A DNA stretch of 64,000 nucleotides from Methyloversatilis sp. RAC08 (GTDB lineage Bacteria > Pseudomonadota > Gammaproteobacteria > Burkholderiales > Rhodocyclaceae), in assembly GCF_001713355.1 (NCBI RefSeq), contig NZ_CP016448.1, positions 3,720,001 through 3,784,000 of the forward strand, in the 5' to 3' direction. Below are positions 9,157 through 18,249 of the stretch, one piece after another. The translations under genes were made by a program, and so were the position numbers. The notes beneath the pieces are model-generated. The model made no database searches. It saw only the letters and a program-made list of their open reading frames with translations, and was not told where the DNA came from. The first letter of the stretch is position 1. Every line of letters begins with the position of its first letter.

Positions 9157-10672
9157 AATGCAGTCCGCGGCTCTCGTGCCGCTGGATGGCGCTGCGCACG
9201 ATCAGGTGCGCGGTGAGCACGAGGTTGCGCAGTTCGATCAGATCGTTGCTGATCCGGAAATGGGCGTAGTACTCGTCGATTTCACGCTCAAGCAGGCGGA
9301 TCCGGTGCAACGCGCGTTCGAGCCGCTTGTTGGTGCGCACGATGCCCACGTAGTCCCACATGAAGCGACGCAGTTCGTCCCAGTTGTGAGCGATCACCAC
9401 CTGCTCGTCGGCGTCAGTCACCCGGCTTTCATCCCATGGCGGCAGTATCGTCGGCGCGACCGGCTTGCGCGCAAGGATGTCCCGCGTCGCGGCGGTGGCG
9501 TACACAAGACATTCGAGCAGTGAATTGCTGGCCAGCCGGTTGGCGCCGTGCAGTCCGGTGTATGTGGTTTCACCGATCGCGTACAGGCCATCGACGTCGG
9601 TACGTGCGCGCTGGTCGACCTTCACTCCGCCGCAGGTGTAGTGCGCTGCCGGCACGACCGGAATCGGCTGCCGCGTGATGTCGATGCCCAGTTCGAGACA
9701 GCGGGCATGAATGTTCGGAAAGTGACTGACCAGGAAATCGGCTGGCTTGTGCGACACGTCGAGATACACGCAGTCCAGGCCGCGCTTCTTCATTTCGTAG
9801 TCTATGGCCCTTGCCACGACGTCGCGTGGCGCCAGTTCGGCGCGCTCGTCGTGCGCCGGCATGAAGCGCTCGCCATCCGGCAGGCGCAGCAGGCCACCCT
9901 CGCCACGCATCGCTTCGGTGATCAGGAAGGATTTGGCGTGCGGGTGGTAGAGGCAGGTCGGGTGGAACTGGATGAATTCCATGTTGCCGACGCGGCAACC
10001 CGCGCGCCACGCCATCGCAATGCCGTCGCCGGTCGCGGTGTCCGGATTGGTCGTGTAGAGATAGACCTTGCCCGCGCCGCCCGTGGCGAGTACGACGACG
10101 GGCGCCGCGAAGGTAATGACGTCGCCGGTTTCGATATCGAGGATATAGGCGCCGGCGCAGCCGATCTCGGGGCGACCGATCTTCCATCCGACGATCAGAT
10201 CGACTGCAAGATGGCGCTCGAAGATGTGGATGTTCGGGTGACTGCGCACCTGGCCGGTCAGCGTGGTCTGGATCGCCGAACCCGTTGCATCATCGACATG
10301 CACGATGCGGCGGTGACTGTGGCCGCCCTCGCGCGTGAGGTGATAACCCAGTTCGCCCTGCGCATCACGCGTGAATGGCACGCCGCGCGCGATCAGCCAT
10401 TCGATCGCTTCACGGCCGTGCTCGACGACGAAACGGGAAGCGTCCTCGTCACACAGGCCTGCGCCGGCGACCAGCGTATCGCGCAGGTGGTGATCGACCG
10501 AATCGGCGCTGTCGAGCACGGCCGCGATGCCGCCCTGGGCCCAGCTCGAGGCCGAATCCTCAACCTGCTTCTTCGTGATCAGCGCAACGCGCTGTCCTGC
10601 CTCGGCAAGGCGGAGCGCCAGCGCCTGCCCGGCAAGTCCGCTTCCAAGTACCAGCGCGTCGAAATTCAACAC
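9056..10672 (-). CDS. nadB: L-aspartate oxidase
   Basis: Flavoprotein oxidising L-aspartate to iminoaspartate, the first step of de novo NAD synthesis. The product has FAD-binding [17 protein letters not shown], the [10 protein letters not shown] block, [11 protein letters not shown], the FHPT...RGEGG region and the late [12 protein letters not shown] motif. It is about 538 residues. I used GTG 10672; TTG 10669 is equally possible. A candidate promoter at 10700-10726 excludes the longer frame that begins at 10837. The 3' end overlaps the small YgfX-like gene. Confidence 0.95.
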   Translation of the reverse strand: MLNFDALVLGSGLAGQALALRLAEAGQRVALITKKQVEDSASSWAQGGIAAVLDSADSVDHHLRDTLVAGAGLCDEDASRFVVEHGREAIEWLIARGVPFTRDAQGELGYHLTREGGHSHRRIVHVDDATGSAIQTTLTGQVRSHPNIHIFERHLAVDLIVGWKIGRPEIGCAGAYILDIETGDVITFAAPVVVLATGGAGKVYLYTTNPDTATGDGIAMAWRAGCRVGNMEFIQFHPTCLYHPHAKSFLITEAMRGEGGLLRLPDGERFMPAHDERAELAPRDVVARAIDYEMKKRGLDCVYLDVSHKPADFLVSHFPNIHARCLELGIDITRQPIPVVPAAHYTCGGVKVDQRARTDVDGLYAIGETTYTGLHGANRLASNSLLECLVYATAATRDILARKPVAPTILPPWDESRVTDADEQVVIAHNWDELRRFMWDYVGIVRTNKRLERALHRIRLLEREIDEYYAHFRISNDLIELRNLVLTAHLIVRSAIQRHESRGLHFSLDYPETSAIASPTILRPRRVRHQEVLHAASA

Positions 10673-10699
10673 GGGAAAGAGCCATTCGGTAAAGCGCGC

Positions 10700-10726
10700 A
10701 CTATATCGCAGCGCGCCGCCCGGCAA
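10700..10726 (-). promoter_or_regulatory. Candidate nadB promoter
   Basis: On the reverse strand TTGCCG (10726-10721) is followed after 15 bases by TATAGT (10705-10700). This is about 30 bases upstream of the chosen nadB start. The spacer is short, so confidence is moderate. It supports the GTG/TTG start over upstream ATG codons. Confidence 0.4.
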
Positions 10727-10777
10727 GCTTTTCTGCGCTAGACCGTAAACTTTTGCACCGCCGCTCATTGACCGGAT

Positions 10778-10804
10778 GAACTTTGTGGGGATGCCCCGGT
10801 CTGT
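10778..10804 (+). promoter_or_regulatory. Candidate sigma-E promoter upstream of rpoE
   Basis: GAACTT at 10778-10783 and GTCTGT at 10799-10804 are separated by 15 bases. This fits the extracytoplasmic-stress sigma pattern (GGAACTT, 15-16 bases, GTCTRA) with small deviations. It lies about 120 bases before the rpoE start, where autoregulatory sigma-E promoters are commonly found. Confidence 0.45.
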
Positions 10805-10924
10805 TGCAGCATGGACGCGACCCTTACTCCCCTTCAAGCAGTACTCAGGCCTGAGCGCTCGGATATACTGCGCGCCAGTTCAAATGCCGTACCGGTGAAA
10901 GATCCGGGCAAAGCAACCGCACAG

Positions 10925-11524
10925 ATGAGCGAGCGAGAAGTTGACCAGTTGCTGGTCGAGCGGGCGCAGCGCGGCGACAAGCAGGCCTTCGGGCTTCTTG
11001 TCACCAAGTACCAGCGGAAGCTCGGCCGACTGCTTTCCAGACTCATACGTGACCCGGCCGAGGTGGAAGACGTCGCACAGGAAGCCTTCATCAAGGCTTA
11101 CCGCGCACTGCCGTCCTTTCGCGGTGAAAGCGCGTTCTACACCTGGCTGTACCGGATCGGCGTGAATACTGCGAAGAACTATCTCGTTTCGCAGGGGCGA
11201 CGCGCGCCGACAAGCACCGAATTCGATTCGGAAGAAGCTGAAAACTTTGACGACAGCGACAATCTGCGCGACATCAACACACCGGAACGCCTGTTGCTGA
11301 CCAAGCAGATCGGCGAAACAGTGAATGCTGCGATGGATGCCTTGCCGGAAGAATTGCGTACCGCGATCATGCTGCGCGAACTCGAAGGCATGGCATACGA
11401 AGAAATTGCGACCGTGATGGACTGCCCTATCGGGACCGTGCGTTCGCGTATTTTCCGCGCTCGCGAGGCGATATCGGAAAAACTGCGGCCGTTGCTCGAC
11501 ACGGCACCTGACAAGAGGTGGTAA
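10925..11524 (+). CDS. rpoE: RNA polymerase sigma factor RpoE (AlgU type)
   Basis: A 199-residue ECF sigma factor for envelope stress. Region 2 includes DPAEVEDVAQEAFIKAYRALPSFRGESAFYTWLYRIG. Region 4 includes ELEGMAYEEIATVMDCPIGTVRSRIFRAREAI. ATG 10925 gives the family start (MSEREVDQLLVERAQRGDK); a frame opening at 10811 is rejected because it would start at the transcription start. It is followed by its own anti-sigma genes in the order rseA-rseB-rseC-mucD. Confidence 0.97.
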   Translation: MSEREVDQLLVERAQRGDKQAFGLLVTKYQRKLGRLLSRLIRDPAEVEDVAQEAFIKAYRALPSFRGESAFYTWLYRIGVNTAKNYLVSQGRRAPTSTEFDSEEAENFDDSDNLRDINTPERLLLTKQIGETVNAAMDALPEELRTAIMLRELEGMAYEEIATVMDCPIGTVRSRIFRAREAISEKLRPLLDTAPDKRW

Positions 11525-11529
11525 GACTC

Positions 11530-12054
11530 ATGAAAGAAAATCTGAGCGCGTTGATCGACAACGAACTCGAAGACCGCCAGGCCCAGCAGGTACTCGATCG
11601 CCTGCACGCAGACGGTGACCTGCGCGACGAGTTTGCACTGCAGGTTGCAGTCGGGGACGCCTTGCGTGGCGATATCGGTCTGGGTGCCGCCTTCACGGCT
11701 TCGGTCATGAGCCGACTTGACGACGAGCCGACGGTTCTTGCGCCAGTCACGCATCGATCGGCGGCGGCCGGCCCCAGGCGCATGTGGATGTCGGCAGCCG
11801 CTGCCGTCTCCGGCGTAGCTCTCGTGTCCTGGCTCGGGCTTGACCTGATGCCGGCCGGCGCGCCGGTGCAGATGGCGGCCACTACGTCGGCTGCGGGTTA
11901 TGCGCCGCAGGTGCGCGCTTCCGTCGCCAACAATGACGCACCGTTGCGTGCCTATCTTGTTGCACACCACGGCTACTCGCCCACGGGGAGCATGCAGGGC
12001 GTTGCGCTCTACGCACGCGGTGTTTCGGATGTTTCGGCCGACGACCGTCGATGA
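11530..12054 (+). CDS. rseA: Anti-sigma-E factor RseA (MucA type)
   Basis: A 174-residue inner-membrane anti-sigma factor. The N-terminal cytoplasmic domain starts MKENLSALIDNELED, the RseA signature that binds sigma-E. One membrane segment lies near residues 85-105 (MWMSAAAAVSGVALVSWLGL). The short periplasmic tail ends GVALYARGVSDVSADDRR. Regulated proteolysis of this protein releases RpoE. It overlaps rseB by 4 bases (12051-12054). Confidence 0.92.
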   Translation: MKENLSALIDNELEDRQAQQVLDRLHADGDLRDEFALQVAVGDALRGDIGLGAAFTASVMSRLDDEPTVLAPVTHRSAAAGPRRMWMSAAAAVSGVALVSWLGLDLMPAGAPVQMAATTSAAGYAPQVRASVANNDAPLRAYLVAHHGYSPTGSMQGVALYARGVSDVSADDRR

Positions 12055-13019
12055 TCTTCCGCGCAGTCTGCTTGCTGGCTGCCCTGATCGGCGGGCCGGT
12101 CGCTTGGGCGCAGAGCCAGGCTGAAGCGCTTTCCATGTTGAGCCGGGCAGTCACTGCCTCGCAAAACATGTCTTACGCAGGCACCTTCGTCTATCAAAGC
12201 GGTGCCAACGTCGAAACGTCCCGCATCGCGCACTACGTCGACGCGGACGGCAGTTCCATCGAGCGTCTCGAGGTGCTCGACGGCAGCCCACGGGAGGTTG
12301 TGCGCATCAACGACGAGGTGCGCTGCTACCTGCCGAAAGAGAAAATCGTCATCGAGGATCGGCGGGGTTCGCGCAAGACCTTCCCGTCCCTGCTTCCGGA
12401 ATCGATCAATTCGCTCAGTGAGTTCTACGCGATCAAGCGCGGAGCATCCGGCCGGGTTGCCGGTTTCGCGACGCACTCGGTGTTGCTCGAACCGAAGGAT
12501 GGTTTCCGATTCGGCTACGTGTTCTGGATAGAGGCGCAGACCGGCCTGCTGCTCAAGGCGCGCATGGTCAATGAACGCGGTGAGGCGATCGAGCAGTTTG
12601 CGTTTGCACAACTTGAAATAGGGCTTCCGCTCAGCCGCGAGGACGTCCGTTCCCGCATGGCTGCGATGTCGGAGGGCTGGGCGGTGCATTCCGCCAGCAC
12701 GACCACGGGGCAGAACGTGGATGTCGGCTGGGTCGCCAACGCACCGGTACCGGGCTTCCGGCAGATTGCCGGCATGCGCCGCTCGCTCGGTCCGGACCGT
12801 CCGGACATGGTTCACATGGTGTTTTCGGATGGCCTCGCTGCGATATCGGTATTCATCGAGCCTTTCCGCAAGGAAGACGGCAATTTCATCGGGCCGATGA
12901 AGCACGGCGCAGTCAACGTATTCAAGCGCCGCGTGGGTAATTTCATTGTCACCGCGCTCGGCGAGGTGCCACCGCACAGCCTGCTGCGCATGGTCGAGGG
13001 CGTGGAGCAGAAGCGCTGA
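12051..13019 (+). CDS. rseB: Periplasmic sigma-E regulator RseB (MucB type)
   Basis: A 322-residue secreted protein with an N-terminal signal peptide (MIFRAVCLLAALIGGPVAWA). It is a two-domain lipoprotein-carrier-like fold that binds RseA in the periplasm and protects it from DegS-type cleavage. The family is recognisable from the SYAGTFVYQSG opening and the C-terminal half (MVHMVFSDGLAAISVFIEPF). It is coupled to rseA by ATGA. Its stop shares one base with the rseC start. Confidence 0.95.
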   Translation: MIFRAVCLLAALIGGPVAWAQSQAEALSMLSRAVTASQNMSYAGTFVYQSGANVETSRIAHYVDADGSSIERLEVLDGSPREVVRINDEVRCYLPKEKIVIEDRRGSRKTFPSLLPESINSLSEFYAIKRGASGRVAGFATHSVLLEPKDGFRFGYVFWIEAQTGLLLKARMVNERGEAIEQFAFAQLEIGLPLSREDVRSRMAAMSEGWAVHSASTTTGQNVDVGWVANAPVPGFRQIAGMRRSLGPDRPDMVHMVFSDGLAAISVFIEPFRKEDGNFIGPMKHGAVNVFKRRVGNFIVTALGEVPPHSLLRMVEGVEQKR

Positions 13020-13447
13020 TGGACATCCGGCAAGGACAGGTGCGACGTGTAGCCGGTCGCCTTGCCTGGGTGGACGTCGTGCGCAGCAGCGGCTGCGGTC
13101 GCTGTGCCGACGTCGGTGGCTGCGGGCAGGCATGTTCGGCGCGTCCTACCACCTATGTGATTCCGATTTCCCTCGCGGTCGCCGAAGGTGACAGGGTCGA
13201 GGTGTCGGTTCCGCATCGCGCGCCTCTAGTGGCTGCGCTGATGACCTACGGCGTCGGACTGGCTGCGATGTTTGCCGGTGCCTTGCTCGCCCGATTCGTG
13301 CTCGGTGAATCCGATCTGGCGGTGGCGGCAGGGGCCGTCACGGGCCTTGCAGCATCCGTGCTTTGGCTGCGCCGCGTGCAGCCGCGCGCCGAACTGCTGC
13401 CGGTGATCCATGCTGTTTCGCAAACCCGAACCCTTCCGGAATCATGA
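13019..13447 (+). CDS. rseC: SoxR-reducing / sigma-E regulator RseC (MucC type)
   Basis: A 142-residue inner-membrane protein. The N-terminal cytoplasmic part has a Cys-rich cluster (SSGCGRCADVGGCGQAC) that may bind a metal or Fe-S centre. Two hydrophobic segments follow (LMTYGVGLAAMFAGALLARF and an AVAAGAVTGLAASVLWL stretch). RseC homologues modulate sigma-E output and SoxR reduction. It overlaps the upstream rseB by one base and the downstream mucD by four. Confidence 0.93.
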   Translation: MDIRQGQVRRVAGRLAWVDVVRSSGCGRCADVGGCGQACSARPTTYVIPISLAVAEGDRVEVSVPHRAPLVAALMTYGVGLAAMFAGALLARFVLGESDLAVAAGAVTGLAASVLWLRRVQPRAELLPVIHAVSQTRTLPES

Positions 13448-14895
13448 AAGCATTCATCGCCGCGCTGTTCCTGAGCATCGTCTCGAACCTTGCCATAGCG
13501 GCGCCCGCACAGGCGCCTGCGCCACGTCAGTTGCCGGACTTTTCCGAACTGGTCGAGCAGCAGGGTCAGGCGGTGGTGAACATCAGCACGACGCAGAAGG
13601 TCAGTACTCGAGCCATGCCGCAGATGCCGCCCGGCATGGACGAAAACGATCCGATGTACGACTTCTTCCGCCGCTTCGTGCCGCAGCAACCCGGCGGCCC
13701 GGGGTCGCCGGATGCGCGTTCGCTGGGTTCCGGCTTCATCGTGTCGGCCGATGGCTACCTGCTGACCAACGCGCATGTCGTTGACGAGGCGGAGGAAATC
13801 ACCGTCAAGCTCAGCGACAAGCGTGAATTCAAGGCACGCGTGATCGGTGCCGACAAACGCACCGACATTGCCGTGTTGAAGATCGACGCCAGCGGTTTGC
13901 CGATGGTGAAATTCGGTGACGCAACCAGGCTGCGCGTCGGCGAGTGGGTGGTGGCCATCGGTTCGCCTTTCGGATTCGAAAGCTCGGTCACGGCCGGCAT
14001 CGTGTCGGCCAAGGGACGTTCGCTGCCACAGGAAAATTTCGTGCCCTTCATCCAGACCGATGTGGCCATCAATCCGGGTAATTCCGGTGGGCCGCTGTTC
14101 AACCTGCGTGGCGAAGTGGTGGGCATCAATTCCCAGATCTACAGCCGCAATGGTGGCTTCATGGGGCTTTCGTTCGCGATTCCGATCGATGTCGCGATGG
14201 ACATCCAGTCGCAGTTGCGCGCCAACGGGCGGGTGCAGCGCGGGCGCATCGGCGTCGTGATCCAGGAGGTGACGAAGGAACTGGCCGATTCGTTCGGCAT
14301 GAAGCGCCCGGAAGGCGCGCTGGTCAGTTCGGTCGAGCCTCGCGGTCCGGCCGAGGTCGCCGGCATCGCGCCCGGAGATGTCATCCTGCGTTTCGACGGC
14401 AAGCTGGTGGAAGGTTCGGGCGATCTGCCGCGACTGGTCGGCGGTACCAGGCCGGGCGCATCGTCGATCGCGCAGGTGTGGCGCAATGGTGGCACGCGCG
14501 ACATCGCAGTCACCGTAGCCGAATTGAACGACGATCTGGCCGATCCGCGACGCAGTCGTCGTGGAGGCGGTGCGCCGGAAGCGGCGCCGCAGTCCAATCG
14601 CCTCGGGCTGGTGTTGTCGGAAGTGACGCCGCAGCAGCGTCGCGGCATGCAGATCGAGGGTGGCCTGCGGGTGGAAAACATCACCGGCGGCGTCCGGTCA
14701 GACCTGCGCATCGGCGATGTCATACTGGCCGTCATCGCGCGTGGCAAGCAGACGCCGGTGTCCACGCTTGAACAGTTCAACGGCATCCTGTCGAGCATGG
14801 AACCGAAGATCGGCCTGACCGTTCTGGTGCGACGGGGCACCAACCAGACCTTCCTGACATTGCGTGTGCCGAACGGTCAGGACGCGGAAAAGTGA
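13444..14895 (+). CDS. mucD: Periplasmic serine protease MucD/DegP (HtrA)
   Basis: A 483-residue Do-type protease and chaperone. A signal peptide (MKAFIAALFLSIVSNLAIAA) precedes the trypsin-like domain with catalytic His111 (LTNAHVVD), Asp141 (RTDIAVLKID) and Ser214 (GNSGGPLFN). Two PDZ domains follow (RGRIGVVIQEV and SNRLGLVLSEV regions). ATG 13444 overlaps the rseC stop. Placement at the end of the rpoE operon matches Pseudomonas algU-mucABCD. The periplasmic protease that clears misfolded proteins is thus co-regulated with the stress sigma factor. Confidence 0.96.
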   Translation: MKAFIAALFLSIVSNLAIAAPAQAPAPRQLPDFSELVEQQGQAVVNISTTQKVSTRAMPQMPPGMDENDPMYDFFRRFVPQQPGGPGSPDARSLGSGFIVSADGYLLTNAHVVDEAEEITVKLSDKREFKARVIGADKRTDIAVLKIDASGLPMVKFGDATRLRVGEWVVAIGSPFGFESSVTAGIVSAKGRSLPQENFVPFIQTDVAINPGNSGGPLFNLRGEVVGINSQIYSRNGGFMGLSFAIPIDVAMDIQSQLRANGRVQRGRIGVVIQEVTKELADSFGMKRPEGALVSSVEPRGPAEVAGIAPGDVILRFDGKLVEGSGDLPRLVGGTRPGASSIAQVWRNGGTRDIAVTVAELNDDLADPRRSRRGGGAPEAAPQSNRLGLVLSEVTPQQRRGMQIEGGLRVENITGGVRSDLRIGDVILAVIARGKQTPVSTLEQFNGILSSMEPKIGLTVLVRRGTNQTFLTLRVPNGQDAEK

Positions 14896-15155
14896 GTTTT
14901 TCGACGGATGCGCCCGAATTGACGCTCTATCTGCGTCGCTGGTGCCACCTGTGCGACGATCTGCTCGAGCAGTTGAGGCCGATGATCGCGCCGCTTGGCG
15001 TCGAAGTGCGTGAAATCGACATCGACGAGCATCCGGAATTTGAAGCCTCCTACGGCGAACACATCCCGGTGCTGTGTGTCGGCGAGCGCGAACTGTGCCG
15101 TCACCGCCTTGATCCGCGGGCGGTGCAGGCCTATCTGCTAGAATCTCGCGCTTGA
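14892..15155 (+). CDS. Glutaredoxin-family thiol protein
   Basis: An 87-residue protein starting at GTG 14892, overlapping mucD by 4 bases. A thioredoxin-fold core has a CHLC redox motif ([14 protein letters not shown]), a cis-Pro site in HIPVLCVGE and a short C-terminal helix. It matches the small glutaredoxin-like (DUF836) family found in this operon position. It may reduce periplasmic- or sigma-E-related targets, but the partner is unknown. A Rho-independent terminator follows at 15181. Confidence 0.85.
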   Translation: MSFSTDAPELTLYLRRWCHLCDDLLEQLRPMIAPLGVEVREIDIDEHPEFEASYGEHIPVLCVGERELCRHRLDPRAVQAYLLESRA

Positions 15156-15180
15156 TCTCGTCGGTCCGGCTGACCAGACA

Positions 15181-15206
15181 AGGGTGCCGCCAAGGGCACC
15201 CTTTTT
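15181..15206 (+). terminator. Rho-independent terminator after the rpoE operon
   Basis: AGGGTGCC (15181-15188) pairs with GGCACCCT (15195-15202) around a 6-base loop and continues into TTTT. It closes the rpoE-mucD-glutaredoxin operon. It lies only 23 bases before lepA, so it may also sit in the lepA leader. Confidence 0.8.
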
Positions 15207-15228
15207 CATTCCTGTTTCCACTCTGACG

Positions 15229-17022
15229 ATGCAGCACATCCGAAACTTTTCCATCATTGCCCACATCGACCACGGCAAGTCCACGCTGGCCGACCGTCTG
15301 ATCCAGCGTTGCGGCGGTCTGTCCGATCGCGAAATGGAGGCGCAGGTCCTTGATTCGATGGATCTGGAGCGCGAGCGCGGCATCACGATCAAGGCGCAGA
15401 CCGCGGCCCTGCGTTACAAGGCCAACGACGGTCAGATCTATCAGTTCAACCTGATAGACACCCCGGGTCACGTCGATTTTTCGTACGAAGTGAGTCGTTC
15501 GCTGTCCGCCTGCGAAGGCGCGCTGCTGGTGGTCGATGCATCCCAGGGCGTAGAGGCTCAGACGGTGGCCAACTGCTACACCGCACTCGACCTGGGCGTG
15601 GAAGTGGTGCCGGTGCTCAACAAGATCGATCTGCCGCAGGCTGACCCCGAGAATGCTCGCCAGGAGATCGAGGACGTCATCGGCATCGACGCGACGGATG
15701 CGATCCAGTGTTCCGCCAAGACCGGGCTGGGCATCGACGACATTCTCGAAATGATCGTCGTGCGCATCCCGCCGCCCAAGGGCGATCCGTCAGGGCCGCT
15801 GAAGGCACTGATCATCGATTCCTGGTTCGATAACTACGTCGGCGTCGTCATGCTGGTGCGCGTGGTCGATGGCGCATTGAAGCCCAAGGACCGGATGCTG
15901 TTCATGTCGACCGGCGCGCAGTACCAGGTCGATCAGGTCGGCGTGTTCACGCCCAAGTCCCTGCCGCGCGAAAGCCTGTCGGCGGGAGAGGTCGGTTTCG
16001 TCATCTGCGGCCTGAAGGAACTGAAGGCCGCCAAGGTCGGCGACACCATCACGCTGGCGGATCACCGCGCGCCCGAACCGTTGCCCGGCTTCAAGGAAAT
16101 CAAGCCGCAGGTGTTCGCCGGGCTGTATCCGGTGGAAGCCAGCGAGTACGACCAGCTGCGCGAGTCGCTGGAAAAACTCAAGCTGAACGACGCCTCGCTC
16201 CAGTACGAGCCGGAAGTGTCGCAGGCGCTGGGTTTCGGTTTCCGCTGCGGATTCCTCGGCATGCTGCACATGGAAATCGTGCAGGAGCGGCTGGAACGCG
16301 AATTCGACATGGACCTCATCACCACGGCGCCGACCGTGGTGTACGAAGTGCTGATGAACGACGGCAGCATCGTCATGGTCGAGAACCCGGCCAAGCTGCC
16401 CGAGGTATCGAAGATGTCGGAGATCCGCGAGCCCATCATCAAGGCGGTCATCTTCCTGCCGCAGGAATATCTGGGCGCGGTGATCACGCTGTGCGAGCAG
16501 AAGCGCGGGCAGCAGGTGAACATGCTGTATCACGGGCGTCAGGTTCAGCTGACGTATGACCTGCCGATGGCCGAGGTGGTGTTCGATTTCTTCGACAAGC
16601 TCAAGTCGGTGTCGCGCGGCTACGCTTCGCTCGACTACGAATTCAAGGAGTACCGCGCAGCCGACGTGGTGAAGCTCGACATCATGGTGGCCGGCGAAAA
16701 GGTCGATGCCCTGTCAGTCATCGTGCACCGGGCCAACGCGCAGTATCGCGGCCGCGAAGTGGCGGCCAAGATGCGCGAGCTGATTCCGCGCCAGATGTTC
16801 GATGTGCCGGTGCAGGCAGCGATCGGGGTGCATATCATTGCGCGCGAAACCATCAAGGCGCTGCGCAAGAACGTGCTTGCCAAATGCTACGGCGGCGACA
16901 TTTCACGCAAGAAGAAGCTGCTCGAAAAGCAGAAGGCCGGCAAGAAACGCATGAAGCAGGTAGGCAACGTCGAAATACCGCAGGAGGCATTCCTTGCCGT
17001 ACTGCGTGTCGACGACAAATAA
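15229..17022 (+). CDS. lepA: Elongation factor 4 (LepA)
   Basis: A 597-residue translational GTPase that acts on stalled or mistranslocated ribosomes. G1 is in [15 protein letters not shown]3 in DTPGHVDF and G4 in NKIDLP. The C-terminal LepA-specific domain includes [23 protein letters not shown] 15229 gives the conserved [19 protein letters not shown] opening. It is first in the lepA-lepB-DUF4845-rnc-era-recO-pdxJ-acpS run, a standard betaproteobacterial order. Confidence 0.98.
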   Translation: MQHIRNFSIIAHIDHGKSTLADRLIQRCGGLSDREMEAQVLDSMDLERERGITIKAQTAALRYKANDGQIYQFNLIDTPGHVDFSYEVSRSLSACEGALLVVDASQGVEAQTVANCYTALDLGVEVVPVLNKIDLPQADPENARQEIEDVIGIDATDAIQCSAKTGLGIDDILEMIVVRIPPPKGDPSGPLKALIIDSWFDNYVGVVMLVRVVDGALKPKDRMLFMSTGAQYQVDQVGVFTPKSLPRESLSAGEVGFVICGLKELKAAKVGDTITLADHRAPEPLPGFKEIKPQVFAGLYPVEASEYDQLRESLEKLKLNDASLQYEPEVSQALGFGFRCGFLGMLHMEIVQERLEREFDMDLITTAPTVVYEVLMNDGSIVMVENPAKLPEVSKMSEIREPIIKAVIFLPQEYLGAVITLCEQKRGQQVNMLYHGRQVQLTYDLPMAEVVFDFFDKLKSVSRGYASLDYEFKEYRAADVVKLDIMVAGEKVDALSVIVHRANAQYRGREVAAKMRELIPRQMFDVPVQAAIGVHIIARETIKALRKNVLAKCYGGDISRKKKLLEKQKAGKKRMKQVGNVEIPQEAFLAVLRVDDK

Positions 17023-17040
17023 AAAGACTGGATCCGAATC

Positions 17041-17853
17041 TTGAATTTTGCACTCATCCTTTTCGTGCTTTGCGTGGTGACCGGCATCCTGTGGGGCCTT
17101 GACCGCATGGTGTTCGCGCGCAAGCGGCCGGCCGGTGCGCCGGACCCCTGGTGGGTTGAATACGGCGCAAGCTTCTTCCCCGTCATCATCGTCGTGTTCG
17201 GGCTGCGCAGTTTTGTCGTCGAGCCGTTCCGCATCCCGTCCGGATCGATGATCCCGACGCTGCTGATCGGCGATTTCATCCTGGTGAACAAGTTCACCTA
17301 CGGCGTGCGTCTGCCGGTGCTGCACGACAAGATCATTCCGATGAATGACCCGCAGCGCGGGGATGTCATGGTGTTCCGCTACCCGGCCGATCCGTCGGTC
17401 GATTACATCAAGCGCGTGGTCGGCCTGCCCGGCGATACGGTGGCCTATCAGAACAAGCGGCTGACCATCAACGGTGTCGACGTTCCGCTGCAACCGGCGG
17501 AAGACTATTTCCACAGCGAGCGCGCCTACTACTCCAATCGCTTCAGCGAAACGCTGGGTGACGTGCAGCACCACATCCTGAACGACCGCGATGCGCGGGC
17601 CGACATCCCGACCGCACTCGATTTTCCGGGGCGCGAAAACTGCGTCTACAATCGCGAAGGGGTGCGCTGCGAAGTGCCGGCCGGCCACTATCTTGTGCTG
17701 GGTGACAATCGTGACCAGAGTGCCGACAGCCGCATCTGGGGTTTCGTGCCGGACAAGAACATCGTGGGCAAGGCTTTTTTCATCTGGTTCCACGCGGACA
17801 CCATCCTGCCGCCGAAAGGCATCGACTTCGGCCGTATCGGCAGCTTCAGGTAG
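17041..17853 (+). CDS. lepB: Signal peptidase I
   Basis: A 270-residue inner-membrane peptidase that removes signal peptides of exported proteins. Two N-terminal hydrophobic segments lie near residues 2-20 and 45-58. The catalytic Ser69 is in IPSGSMIPTL and Lys124 in YIKRVVGLPGD. The C-terminal box GDNRDQSADSRIWGFVP is present. The start is TTG 17041, 18 bases after lepA; no nearer ATG preserves the first membrane segment. Confidence 0.97.
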   Translation: MNFALILFVLCVVTGILWGLDRMVFARKRPAGAPDPWWVEYGASFFPVIIVVFGLRSFVVEPFRIPSGSMIPTLLIGDFILVNKFTYGVRLPVLHDKIIPMNDPQRGDVMVFRYPADPSVDYIKRVVGLPGDTVAYQNKRLTINGVDVPLQPAEDYFHSERAYYSNRFSETLGDVQHHILNDRDARADIPTALDFPGRENCVYNREGVRCEVPAGHYLVLGDNRDQSADSRIWGFVPDKNIVGKAFFIWFHADTILPPKGIDFGRIGSFR

Positions 17854-17879
17854 TTTGATCGCATCATGAGGAGCAACAG

Positions 17880-18245
17880 ATGCTGCGCAAGCAATCCGGT
17901 CTGAGTCTGGTGGGATTCCTGTTCGTAGCCGCCGTCGTCGGCATCGTTCTGGTGCTCGGCATGAAGACGATTCCGGCGGTCATCGAGTACTACACCATCC
18001 TGAAGAACGTGAATGCCATCGTGAAGAACGGCGAGATCAAGGGCGGCACGGTGGCTGATTACCGCAACGCCTTCGCCAAGCGATCCATCATGGATGAAAT
18101 GTCCAGCGTCACGCCGGCCGATCTCGACATCATCAAGGACTCGAATGGCATCGAGGTTTCCTTTTCCTATGACCGCAAGGTGCATATGTTCGGGCCGGTA
18201 AGCATCCTGTTCGAATTCGAAGGGTCGGCCACCGGGCCGAACTGA
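17880..18245 (+). CDS. DUF4845 pilin-like small membrane protein
   Basis: A 121-residue protein with one N-terminal membrane helix (LSLVGFLFVAAVVGIVLVLGM) and a soluble C-terminal domain. The helix resembles a type IV pilin-like N-terminus. It is the DUF4845 gene conserved between lepB and rnc in betaproteobacteria. Its role is unknown. It is well spaced (5 bases) before rnc. Confidence 0.85.
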   Translation: MLRKQSGLSLVGFLFVAAVVGIVLVLGMKTIPAVIEYYTILKNVNAIVKNGEIKGGTVADYRNAFAKRSIMDEMSSVTPADLDIIKDSNGIEVSFSYDRKVHMFGPVSILFEFEGSATGPN

Positions 18246-18249
18246 CGTC

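Noticed and set aside
10673-10837. Longer nadB start on the reverse strand
   Set aside because: The extra 55 codons match no NadB and include the candidate nadB promoter.
10811-10924. Longer rpoE start at 10811
   Set aside because: The extra 38 codons lie at or before the candidate sigma-E start site and match no RpoE N-terminus; ATG 10925 gives the conserved MSEREVDQ.
15129-15228. Promoter for lepA at a TAGAAT element (15139-15144)
   Set aside because: No -35 at acceptable spacing, and any transcript would run into the terminator at 15181.
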